Shown here in pieces: positions 46,380-58,380 of a stretch of DNA of 64,000 nucleotides. The stretch is from NCBI RefSeq assembly GCF_021134715.1, contig NC_060024.1:7874001-7938000 (forward strand), given 5' to 3'. Under the pieces are notes generated by a model. That model saw only the letters and a program-made list of their open reading frames with translations, was not told the origin of the DNA and made no database searches. Made by a program: the position numbers and the translations under genes. The first letter of the stretch is position 1. Each line of letters opens with the position of its first letter. This stretch comes from Daphnia pulex (lineage: Eukaryota > Arthropoda > Branchiopoda > Diplostraca > Daphniidae).

Positions 46380-49300
46380 ATGGCCGATCGTATTCCAATC
46401 ACTGCCATCTCTCTGATGGCTCTGCTGTTGTGTTTTTGGTCCTGTTCGGCTGCGCCAACCGACACTACTGAGAGATTCCTTTCCGGTAATAAAAATAAAA
46501 AAATAATAATAATAATTAACACTTTACTTATTGTTTTAAATTGAACTGTATAACTTGGAATGCTTACGCGGAATTTTTCTCTAAAGATACTACGGAGATG
46601 AATGTCGATGAAACGACGACTGAACTAGTCACCGAAACGGTTGAAGGGACAACGGATTGGACGTCCGTCATCTTTCCGTGTCCAGACTGCGGAGCGACGG
46701 GCGAGCTGGATGCGGTGACCATCCAACCTCTTGTCGAATCGGCCACGCAATACGATTTGGAATCGGTCATCATTGACTTAGGAGTGGACCGATTGAAACT
46801 GAAGGATCCAGTCGTTGGCTCGGAAATCGCCCAGTCAGTCGTCTCCGATGAGGAGGGCGTTTTGACAACTGAAATCGCCCAGGTCGTTAAATCCTCGACG
46901 GAGATCCTTGCCGAACCCGTTGAGGATGCCCAAAGGGATACTACCGATTCTCTATCCATCCAGGAGAAGGTAGAGACGCTCGCAGATGCTGACGGCCAAG
47001 CCGAAAAGATTCAAGAAGAAACTTCCACCGAGTTCGTCACCGCACAACCGGAAGCCGATTCCGTAATCGATTCCGTAATCGATGCCGGAGCGAAGGTCGA
47101 CTTGAAAAATCAGACGAAACAAGAGGTTGCCACTACTGATCCGGCGATCCTGTTGGATCCCGAAAATGTTTCTCAGGATACCACTCCACCTGTCCAGCAA
47201 AAGGTAGAGATTGGCGAAGGTTCCGAAACGACGCCAATGGCGACGACGACGTCATCGGAAGAGGCTCAACCTACCGAATCGGCAACCTTGCGACCGGAAA
47301 CCGATTCGGAAATTCATATCCTCTTGAAGGCCGACTTCAAAACCCCAACGGATGAGCGGAACGAGGGCACGGAGGCCATATCCATCGACGATGACGTTAT
47401 TACCATCCAGCCGGAATCATTTGACGAAGTCGCAACGACCGAATCGGTTTCGGTTGCTGTCCTTAAAAATAAGGAGGAAGTGGCGGAATCGACGCCAACG
47501 ACGCTGGATGACACGCCGATCGAATCGACAAATGTTCCGCCTTCCGGCGAAGACGAAAAAAGCGAAGAATTCCTGACAGTAGTCGCCGATGTCGTCGAAG
47601 ACGTGACGCAGACCACGGTGGATTTCACCGATTCCGGCAGCGATGCGACGGACTCGCAGAGCGATCCGGCTGTGGATGAGATTGTCTTGATGGAGCCGCA
47701 ACTGGTCAAGATATTCGATCCGAGCGTCGATGTGGAGGCCACGACTTTCCTGGCGGAAGCCAACATGCAGACGGAGTGGGACGTCACAGCCGCGACGGAA
47801 TCGTTCTATCAAGCGGATGGCGTCGAGGAGAAGATTGAGGAGGATGAGGAGGCCTTGACAACCACCGACGAATCGGTTACGTTAACGACGGAACCCGAGT
47901 CCAGAACGGAACCAGTCACCGAGTCCACGGAGGTAATGGGCGAAACGAAGACGGCGGCCTTGCCGGTTGGCGTCGAATTATCATCGCCTCCGTCGTTATC
48001 ATCCGGAGCTGATGAGGCCAAAAACACTCCGGCCACGACAAAGAAGCGCAGCTACAAGGGATACAAAGTCTACCGGGTGATCCTTCCGACCGAAGACTCG
48101 GTCCGCCGCATTCTCTCCATGGAAGATGAGCCCGGAGTGGAATTCTGGGCCGACCCGCGCCTGCTCCTCCGGCCCAGGGGACTGTTCGTCACATCGGCCG
48201 CCGACGTCATGGTGGCGCCCAAAACCGTCCCCGACATCGAGTCCGTCTTCCGCGAAGCCCGTCTCACTTACACAGTGCTGATCGACGATGTCCACGTTAG
48301 TTGATTAGTTGATTAGTTGATTACATTTCCCAGTTATGCTAGTTAAAGTACTTTCATTTGCTCAAAAAATTTTCTTTTGTTTAAACAAAAATTAGAAATC
48401 GATCGCTAAAGAGAATCCGTCTGGGCCGTCGTTCGCCCGCAGCCAGTCTGGACCCAGCGGTCAACACCGGTTAACTTGGGACCGCTATCACCGTCTGGCA
48501 GGTATAATAAATTCATATCACAGAATTTCTGAAATGGCTTAAAAGCTTTTTTTAAACAAATTCGGATGACAAGTGAAAACTAATTGAATCTTTTTTTTAT
48601 CGAATGAAATAAAAAAAAAAATAGATATCAACAGCTACCTGGATTACCTGAAAGAAGCTCATCCTGATTGGGTTCAAGTGGTGCCCATCGGGAAGAGCAG
48701 TCAAGGCCGCCCCATTCATGTCATCAAACTGAGCCGGAGTCGCCAACCGGATGGAGTGGAGCCCAGCCAAAAGAAAGCCATCCTGGTGGACGCAGGTGCG
48801 CCCAAGTTTTTATGGAGTGTGATTGACGATGACATCATCTACGCGAATTTTTCATTTTCATTTTTTTTTTCTTTTTTTCGGACAGGCATGCACGCCAACG
48901 AATGGATCACACCTGCAGCCCTGACCTGGATGATCAATGAACTGGTGGAGAACGCCGACTCCTACAACTGCATTCTGGACCGGTTTGACTGGTACTTTGT
49001 CCCTATGGTCAATCCGGACGGCTACGAATACTCTCACGCCGTCGACCGGATGTGGCGCAAAACGCGACGCAACTACACGTCGACGCTGGTTCGCTCCAGC
49101 GCCCGCAAGCTGCGCGTCGACGCCGACGACGAAGAGCAGTGCGTCGGCGCCGACATCAACCGCAATTTCGAGTTCCACTGGCGCAAGGGAGGCAGTTCCA
49201 GCAACGTTTGCTCGCCGGCTTTTGCCGGAGTCAAACCCTTCAGCGAACCCGAGTCCCGCGCTTTGGCTAATTTCATGCTCAAACAAGTAAGTCATTTGCA

Positions 49301-49994
49301 ATTGATTTTTAAATTACATTCGGATTCATTTGTTCATTGATTTTTGCTCACAGCGTTCTAGAATCGCCATGTACATCTCTCTGCATTCGTATTCGCAAAT
49401 GTGGCTGCTTCCTTGGGGCTTCGCCGAAGCTCGTCCACAAGATTTCAGCGAACTGTAAGAAGTGGTGCAAGTTGATAAACTCTTCATTGTTATTTGATTG
49501 AATTAGATATTGAATTTGTTTATTACTAGGTATTCGTTGGCTAAAATCGGTGCTAGGGCTTTACAGCGGGTCCATAACACATCTTTCCTCATCGGCAGCG
49601 TACCCGACCTTCTCGCTCTGGCCTCAGGTAATTTTGTTATTTATATACATTTCGAAATTTGACATTCGGCAAGTTGCGGTCTGTAATTAAGAAAACTAAC
49701 CAAAATGGGATGTTTGCAAAATGCAAAATGATTCAAATTGCACTGAGACTAATTGTGCCCTTGTATGCTGTAATGCTTGTAATTACAGGTACGAGTCAAG
49801 ATTGGGCAAAAGGTGTGGCCGGCGTTCGCTATTCTTACACGGTTGAGATGAGAGACGCCGGCGAACGGGGAATGATCTTGCCAGCCCAGCAGATTGTCCC
49901 AACAGCGGAGGAGACCTGGGCGGGCATTTATGCCGCGTCCGTCGAGTTGGCTCACCGTCTCTACGATGAATTACCATCCTGTTCGCCATTTTAA
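46380..49994 (+). CDS. M14 carboxypeptidase with a ~490-aa acidic N-terminal insert (965 aa)
   Basis: Eight exons (46380-46485, 46587-48295, 48396-48501, 48625-48795, 48886-49286, 49354-49454, 49530-49627, 49789-49994) join in frame. The signal peptide is MADRIPITAISLMALLLCFWSCSAAP. Residues about 30-520 are Thr/Glu/Asp/Ser/Val-rich, strongly acidic and nearly Cys-free. The activation peptide begins at SYKGYKVYRVILP (about 522). In the peptidase, HANEW, ISLHSYS (zinc), MWRKTRR, GADINRNF and YTVEMRDAG (Glu917) are present, so catalysis looks possible. However Arg71 is Asn, Tyr248 is Ala894 (DLLALASG), and position 255 is Gln901. About 17 extra residues lie before GADINRNF compared with the 38738 gene. 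Substrate unknown; secreted. Confidence 0.9.
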
Positions 49995-51625
49995 TACCTT
50001 TTCTTTATTTTATTGTTTTTTTAGAATTGTTTTTGTTTGTTTTCATTCCCTTTTTTGTAACTGAATTTCTGTTGTTTTTTTGTTTTTTTTTTTTGTCTGC
50101 ATTCGTTGAGAAATCCGTACTAACTTTACTAACCCAATCTGGCTTAATTTGTAGTCTACCTATTTGTTTCTAAATTTGTTTTTGTTTGTTTTTTTGTTTT
50201 TTTGGTTCGGTTAGTTCTTTGTGAATGCTTTTTATTTTTTAAATTCCCCGCGATCGTTTAAAATAAAAATGCTGGTTTGTTCGTAATATTTACACAACCG
50301 TAACTATCACGCCCGGTTTATACGTTCCCCTGTCTCCCCAAACGTGTGTCAAAATAAAATTCAAGGTAAAAAAAAAAGCAAACAGAAAACCAGACGACTT
50401 TGTTTATTATTTCCTATCCATTATTGATGGTCAAATAAGCTTATGCTGCTACGGTACTGGTAACAACGATCATAAAAGTGTAATGATTATTACGAATGTG
50501 CAGTGTGAAAACTTTGCCATCAGCGAGGCGCTTGCCCTTTACATTTGGTTTTTCTACGAATAATTTACTTCTTTTGTTCGAGGTCCATCAATTTTCATCA
50601 TCCAACGGGGCATCTGAATAACAGAGTATCATCGTGTTGTCGGTAACGGCAGGATGCCTCTAGGTATTTCTTATATGTACATATACTTGGAGGTAGGTAT
50701 ATTTCGACTAGAGCTAGAAGAATTGCGTCGTTATAGTCGCGACGTCTTAGATAATAGCGGGGGATACTTAAATCGTAATCCTATTTTCTTTGGACATTTT
50801 TTTTTCATCCATTTAACAGGGATAACAATTCATGTAACACGGAGGGAAAAAAATTCGAGACCTTGAAAATTTTTATAAGAAGTTTCCTCGGTTCCATCCA
50901 TTTGGTTCCGTAAACTCCCAGAGGCCAGAAGAGAGAAGCCAGACAGATATTATTTTTTTCTTATTTTCCTTTCATATTTCGATTAAGCTCGGTCTTTTCA
51001 AACATAACAAAAAAAAAAAAAAAAATGTAAAAATCTATGATAAAATGAAACCTCTAAAAAAAGTGCTGACTGTTTGGTTGGTTTTGTGTCCTTCTGACTT
51101 TTACTTCTTCAAGTTCTTTTGAATATTTAGAATAAGCGGCGGTTATTCAGCTATTCTTCCCGGTTATCGTCGCATTTCGGAGGGTGCAAATAGGCTCTTA
51201 AAACAAGCACACAAAGAGCAAAAGCGCATACACACAGCTAAAGGGCTCCGAGAAGAGGCGGAAAAGACAAGGAGAATTGAAAATTCAAAAAATAAAATAA
51301 AGAAAAAAGCGTTAAATAAAGAATGAAAAAAACAAAAAACAAAAAAACAAGAGGTTGAAGAGTAGTGTGTATGTGTTGTGTGCAAGAGAGGGAGTTCACT
51401 GGCCGAACCTCCCCCCTTCCTCCCCCTTTAGCACGCTGGATATGGCCGCCCTCTGCTGCATCGGTTAAATCGTAGGCTGCCAGCTGAGCACCTTTCTCGG
51501 CTTTGGTGTCTAGAAGATAGTGAGTTTGTTTCTTTTTGACTTTATTTCCCTTCTCGCAGTGTTCCGGACGTCTTCTCGCCAACAGCATCACATCGGCATC
51601 AGACTAGCAGCTAACGTCCAGCACG
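49995..51625. other. 3' UTR and intergenic region
   Basis: T-rich 3' flank of the 965-aa carboxypeptidase with AATAAA at 50262-50267 and 50353-50358. Short frames downstream look random. The last 65 bases form the probable 5' leader of the next gene, after an acceptor (TTCTCGCAG at about 51560). Confidence 0.5.
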
Positions 51626-54600
51626 ATGACCATGACAGGTACTGTCTATTGCATTATATATTTTTGTTTTTATCTGATGCAAAAGTTATAAGAAATAGCG
51701 AATATTTTTTTCACATTTATTTCTTGAGATGTACAACATCGATCTAATAGTAGATATTGTAAGTTGCGCAAAACTGAATGAATTATTGATTGTTGCTGAC
51801 GCCTTTGTTATTTCACGGTCATCTTGGCCCGTCTCTCGGGATTTTCTTTTTCCACTTAAGATTCTAATCATTCAAGTCGTGCTCATATGTTAGACGTCTC
51901 AATTCAATTATTTCCCATGGAAGATCTTCATTGAATTTTTTTCCTCCCTTTTAACTGTGCAACACACAAAAGGAAACGAAAGTGTTTTTCGGATTTTCCG
52001 ACGAGTCACGAATGAATGTGATGCGCCTAAATGGCCTGCGGGAGCGAATTAGTAATTCATTCTCGTCTCTCCCGTACGTATAATACAGAACCCCAAATGG
52101 TGTGGTTAATCATCATTAAAGAATTCTTATTACACCGTCTTTGTGTGTCCGTGTGTGTGTGTGCGTATTTTTACTTCTCACACTCGCAACGTACATTCTT
52201 CCATGGTTTAGTGATCGCATTCCACAGTTTCACGCACGACGGTTACACGTTGTTGCCCATAGCGTCCTAACGTCTAAAGGTTTTTATTGCGCCCAATTTG
52301 AATTTATGGCCGCATTTGTCCAGCTGTTAGAATGAAAAAAAAGGAGGAGGGGGGGGCGTGAGGCAGGGGGCTTCTCTTTCTTTTTATTTTCGTTTATAAG
52401 TATTCTTCCGTATTTGGTGTCGATGACACGACGCGGACGTCCAGCAGCGACGTCGCACACGCAAAGGTCACGGTCATTCCACATGCAGTGTACACAGCGT
52501 GGTGGAGAGGTCCATCGTTCGATTTCTAAATCATTCTAAATATGGCGCGCGCCATCAAAAAACCAAATGATAAACGTGCGAGGTAACCTGTTCTCGCGGA
52601 CCAAAGTTAAATAACGGCATTGCTTGGGTTGGGTTGATATTCAAATCGTCTAATTTCGTTTCCTTTTCTTTTTATTTGTTTTCGTGATGGACCAAAGGGT
52701 TATCGTTTTTAGTCGCCAGGTGTTTCCTCGCAGCTTTCTGCCTATTGGTCGTTAGCGCCGCCCCGGCAGCCGATCAAGCGCTCGTCCAATCTGGTAATTT
52801 AATTTTCCATTTCGATATGTCGAATTTTTGTGAAAAACTGTCTGATGTAATTCAGTGAGGTCGACGACGGAGGCCGGCCCAACTACCACGGAGGAACTGG
52901 ACTTCAAAGACGTGCCCATCTACGAAAAGGAGAAGTTGCGAAAACCCCCTCCTGGTTCCCGATATGTGGCCGTTTGGAAATGCAACAACAGCAGCGACGC
53001 CGGTCGACACGTTTCAGCGCCATCTGACGCACAAGATACAAAAGTTCCGCTGGAAACTTTGGCTCAACTCAAACCGGAATCCTCCGGTGATGAAGAGCAA
53101 CTGGCCAGCTCCACCGGAGCATCGGAAATTTCACGAACGGAGACGCCCGATTTACTCGCCAGCGACGTCGAATCGGCTGCGATAACAGAGACAATGGTGG
53201 CGGGCGTGACGGGCGATGAACCGGTGAAGCTGGCGGATGCACTTACGGCCGTCGAGCTGCAGCAGCAACCTCTGGAAATGGCGGAGGGAGTCGAAGAAGA
53301 TGCCAGAACAACCCAAGAGCCTTCGGCGGCTGTCAGCGCAGACGAGACGGGAAAAGCTGAAGCAGTCGAGTCCAGCGCTATTCTAGGAAACGGCGACGGA
53401 CCGACTCCCATTAAGGCAACTCAACCTGAATCAGATAATGTAAACACATTTCCAGACAGTGGCGATGCCGGGGTCAACCCGATCGAGACCCATGGCAGCG
53501 CCGGGTTATCGGTGGCAGAATCTCCAGTCCCATCAAGCGCGGTCGCGGATGAGATCAACAGCAGCCATCCAGATCCTTCGAAGAATTCCAATCCGGTTGG
53601 AGAGTCGCAAGTGGTTGTCGAAAATGTCGACGTCGTCGCCTCGGTCGCTTTGAACTCGCCCACGGAGTTCTCGGAATCCGGCGATGACATCATCAGCGAT
53701 CCTGTCAAAAATTACACCGGCTACAAAGTTTATCGCGTCGTCATCCCGACCGAGGAGGTGAGTTACTGGAATTGGATTTGATGTTCGGAACTCTGGTTTG
53801 CTCATTAGTCGATGTGATTTTAGGCGGCTCGTTGGATTCTGAAATTCGAAGATGTTCCAGGAATTGAATTCTGGTCCGATGCTAAATTGCACCTGCAACC
53901 TCGAGGTCTTTTTGTCACTTCGGCTACCGACATCCTGGTCGCTCCTGATGTGGCCAGCTACATGGAAGAGGCCCTGAAGCAAGCCCGTCTCCCATTCGAG
54001 ATCCTTATCAATGACGTTCAGGTATTTAAAAAAAAACCTGAATCAGACTCGTTTTGATTTAAATGGTCGTTTAATGTTGTCTAATTCGATTAAAAGGATG
54101 CCATCAAAAATGAGAATCCGGCCGAACCGTTGAATGTCGATGAACTGATATATCGCAATGGCCATCCACTTACATGGGAACGATACCACTCGCTGGACGG
54201 TATAATTTAAAAACACTTTATAATTTCATATCTTCCCATTTCGTACAAAATTTTACAAAGTCAATGGGATTAAACATTTCATTTTCTCTTAAAGACATTT
54301 ACAGTTACTTGGACTTCTTGAAAATCACATTTCCCGATTTCGTCACCGTCACCGACATTGGAACTTCGACGGAAGGTCGGCCAATTAAAGCCGTCCGGCT
54401 CCATCAAAATGGAGGTCGAACTAACAAGAAGTCAATCCTCATTGATGCCGGTAAACACAACATGTTGTAACCCACGAAGTTGATAAACATCGCCAAGAGG
54501 GGGGAAAAACCCCCAAAAAGAAGAACCAAAAAACTTAACATTATTGCTGACTCACGAATCGTGCTGACTTGTTCGTCTTTAAATGTTCGGCAGGTATTCA

Positions 54601-55837
54601 CGCCCGCGAATGGATCACGCCCGCCACCATTACTTACATGATTCGCGAGATTGTGATCAACCCGCAAAAGTACGATTGCATCATGAACGAGTTTGATTGG
54701 CTCTTCGTGCCCGTGCTCAATCCTGGTAATGGCAGAGATCTCAATCAAAGCATCAAACTTCTTTTTTTCTTTTTCTAAAAACAAACCCATTAATGTCGTT
54801 CCATGATTTATTGTAATTGCCAAAATAATAGACGGTTACGCTTACACGCATTCGAACAATCGGATGTGGCGCAAGACCCGCTCCCGGACGGATAACGTCG
54901 CCTTCCGCCAATCGGCCGAAGCATCTCTGAGAGCCGACCGGCTCACTCGCTTCCAGGATGACCCCATCCTGGACGAAGCCATCCTGGAGAAGCTGAGGTC
55001 GGAGGTGGCCAGCACCAAGGCCAGTTTGTCGTGCACGGGGGCGGATGCCAATCGCAATTTCGACCACCACTGGCTGACGGGTGGTTCGTCCAGGAATCCG
55101 TGCTCCGACACGTTCGCCGGAGCCAAGGCCTTCTCCGAGCCGGAATCCCGAGCCCTGCGCGACTTGGTCCTGGCCAACAAAGATGACCTGGCCATGTACA
55201 TCTCCCTGCACGCCTACAGTCAAATGTGGCTCCTTCCTTGGGGTAATCAATTTCAAATATTTTTTGGGACGGAAACCGGTTGGGTATGTAGTTGTACTAT
55301 GGTAATCAAATTCTGACATTTTTGTTTTTTGGTATTTACTCTTGTACATCGGATGTGCCGGAATGTGCAGGACACAAGCAAGAGAAGCCTGAAGACTTTT
55401 CTGACCTTTACTCGCTGGCCAAGATCGGCAGCAAGGCTCTGGAGACGGTCAACGGAGCCAGTTATTTGATCGGTTCCATCCCGGATCTCCTCTACATAGC
55501 CTCAGGTACGTCTACCTCAGATGCATTTTGAGATTCAAAATGAATTATTGATGAAATTTTTGTTTTTATTTTATTTTATTTTGTTATTCTTGTGTGACGG
55601 AGTGTAGGCAGTTCAATCGATTGGGTGAAAGGCGCTGCTGGCGTCAAGTACGCCTACACTCTCGAGCTGCGCGATTCCGGTCGCTACGGCTTCCTCCTGC
55701 CGGCCAGGCTGATCCTTCCTTCCGGTAAAGAAACCTGGGTGGCCCTCCACGCTTCCGCCATCGAACTAGCCAAAAGAATTTACGCCGATCCCGCTTCGTG
55801 TCCAGATCTTTCCCCCGAGCAATTCGCTAATTCTTAA
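51626..55837 (+). CDS. M14 carboxypeptidase, A-type, with an acidic N-terminal insert (791 aa)
   Basis: Ten exons (51626-51638, 52698-52793, 52856-53757, 53824-54021, 54097-54199, 54295-54450, 54594-54725, 54832-55242, 55371-55505, 55608-55837) keep one frame. The first exon encodes only MTMT plus one base. The signal peptide continues as [14 protein letters not shown] after a 1.06-kb intron. Residues about 35-320 are acidic, Ser/Ala/Glu/Val-rich. The activation peptide starts [12 protein letters not shown]. The peptidase has HAREW (about His491), [22 protein letters not shown], Tyr712 (LLYIASG), Ile719 at position 255 (carboxypeptidase A-like, aliphatic/aromatic preference) and Glu735. About 40 extra residues ([20 protein letters not shown] ...) are inserted before GADANRNF. 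Tandem with the 965-aa gene; probably duplicated from a common ancestor. Confidence 0.9.
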
Positions 55838-58380
55838 ATTATTCTGTTCATTTTTTTTTTTTAAGTTTTTGCGGGACCTTGTCAAAATCTTTTTCTCTGC
55901 CTAACATTTGTGATTTCAATCGTCATTTTTTTTTTAAATTTACGTTCGTAACTTGTTAAAACATTTTTCCTTTTTTTTGCCGCATGAATCATCCGCAATT
56001 GCGCACTGGGTTTCTTAATGTTTGGGAATCTTTTTACCTCCGGGGGAGCGACATTCAGCGCTCATTATTGCCTCAGCTGATTGGCGAGACAAGTTGAGCT
56101 TGAGTGCTTCCAAAATCGGCCGCGTCTTCTTAATTGGCTTTTTGATATGTGAGAATGTCTCGCAATAACTGGGATACAGAAAAGAAAAAAAAAGTTTCAT
56201 GTGAAATACAAACTGAGTATCGTTGTTTCCTTTTTTTTTTCTTTCCTTTGGATAATTACTGCACGGTAGAAATAATCACGTCGGCTATTTTGGCTATTTT
56301 GGGCCGTTTGGGTTTCCTGAGTTCGAGTTGGAGTCCGTTGAAATCGCAGTCGTTTGGATAATTTCTCCGACAAAATGTCTTCGTGACCGTAGTAATCTTA
56401 GCAAAGCAAACGGTAAACAAATAACCAGTTTTTTTTTTAGTGCTGTAGTTGTTGACAGAGGCCGGCCGGCCCGTGGGGATATGTGCATTCGTTCCGCCCT
56501 TTGTATACCGCGCCGTTATTATTCCGGCTTTTCCAAAAATGTATGGCGGCGGAATGGCAAATATTTTCTCTTGGATTTTGTTTGTCGTCAGGTTGTTGGT
56601 TAAGTTCGTTCCCTTTGGTTAGTACTTATACTTACTCCGCTTTTTTACTCTTGAATGGGCTGCAATGGCCCAGCGCGACTTGTGTCGGACGTCGCTAGCA
56701 GTCCGGTTCAATAGGTTTGGCTGTTTATGTGTAAAGCTTGTTGCTGGCCGTCCCACACGTCTTGACTTACAGCCATTCTCGCTGGCTCCGGGAAATGATT
56801 TATGTGACCATAAAAGGGCGAAAATTTCCATTTCGCCTGCTGCTGAGATGGCTCAGAGTAGATTTTTTTGGCTCTCTTTTCAGCTGAGCGGAGCTGCCCT
56901 GCTGGACTTTGCTGCTTCTGCTGCTGCTGTTAATTTGACCTTGGCCTTGGTCGGACTAAAAGCTCCGGCACCCTGCCTCGTGTATAAGTCGTGTGTTTCT
57001 TACATTAATATGGATGCGTGCTGTGTGTGTGTGTGTTTGTGCCGGCCAACGCCATCGTCAGGTTTCCTTTTACATGCTTATATACAATTATACATGCTAC
57101 ATCTATATCTCTTCTCCGCTGTTGGTCATCTCCTTCTCCTTTTAGTCTTCCTCGTCTTCCACTTATTACGATCTAATTAACATGGAATCAGAGAGACGTG
57201 GCAGTGGCAATCAGACAAGATGGAAGATGAGACACAAACGAAACTGGTCTTATTTTTCAGACCAGTCGCTGATGCGTCACAGTAGACGAGTCAGTTGCCA
57301 AACAGTGGAACCTGATGACTGCCACCAGGGAGAGAATATTTATTACCTGGCTACTCACCTTGTCTTGCTGTGTACACGCCTACACGGTTATACCTGTGTT
57401 GGTTGGAAATCGAACTTCTCTCATTTGTTCCCGTGTACGTCGAATACGAAATACGGTATAGAAGAATGTCGAATCTTTCTGGATTTTGATATCAAGATAA
57501 AAGATGGAAAAATCTGATAATGATCCATCTGTCCAATTACAAAGCAGAGCAACCAGACAGGTAAAAAATAAAAGATGAGGCCCATCATAAAAACTGAGTC
57601 AAACTCGCTCACAGTCGAAACTATATGAATTCAAACCAGCATGAAAGAAATGCGGAATTATTTAGGCTATAGACTGGGAAAATACAAGTTGTAGAAATTC
57701 CTCGTTAAAACAAAAGAAGGAGGAGGACGAAAGGAAAAGAGAAGAAGAAGAAGAAGGAAAAAAGGGAGGAGGATCTTAGCCAAAAAAAAAAAAAAAAAAA
57801 AAAAAGGAAAAAAAAGAAGCAGAGAAGGTGAGAGAGACAAGTGGCGCCACACTGTCAACCCCTTAAAGAAAGGTGCGCGGCCGGAGTAGTAACTCAGAAG
57901 CGGCTCTCTTGTGCGAGGGGGGGCTGACTAGAGCTTCGAACTTTTTTTTTCCAACTTTTAGCTTCCAAATATCCCGTTTTTATTTTTCTCTTGTTCTTTA
58001 CGTTTCTTCGTTTCCCCTCGACAAAATATTAGAGACACCTCTTCACTGCGACACTGCCAATCGATCATCAGCTTAAGAAGAGTCCGGACAAGCCAGTCCG
58101 AAACCAAATACATACACACAGTGCCGAGCCCCAACATATTCCGACCACCTGTTGCTTTTCCAGTCAACGGAGAAACCTCTCACAGCACGTGACAACTCAA
58201 AGTCCCCAGCTACCGGTATCGATTTGCTTGTTTTCTTATACGCATTTTTTGTACGTTGTTGTTATTATTGGTCGATGAATTGCAAATGTCATCGATTTTA
58301 TTTATTTATTTATTTATTTTTATAAGTATCATCTCTGAATTTTGGTGTTGTTGTTCCTTAACAGGCAAACAGGCTTGGCA
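55838..58380. other. Intergenic; purine tract; possible 5' UTR exon of the protease
   Basis: No gene is recognised in 2.5 kb. 57713-57840 is almost purely purine on the plus strand with a run of about 25 A. A TG repeat lies at about 57020. The acceptor CCTTAACAG at about 58364, just before the protease start, implies an upstream non-coding exon, perhaps in 57880-58200. Confidence 0.45.

Noticed and set aside
47314..47812. Two long minus-strand frames opposite the acidic carboxypeptidase exon
   Set aside because: Ser/Val-rich antisense of acidic codons; the plus frame has 586 codons and exact splice joins.
48858..49301. 147-codon minus-strand frame opposite the carboxypeptidase catalytic exon
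   Set aside because: Shadow of the plus-strand exon, which has all M14 motifs.
54753..55349. 198-codon minus-strand frame opposite the second long carboxypeptidase
   Set aside because: Antisense of the catalytic exon; no start context or domain.
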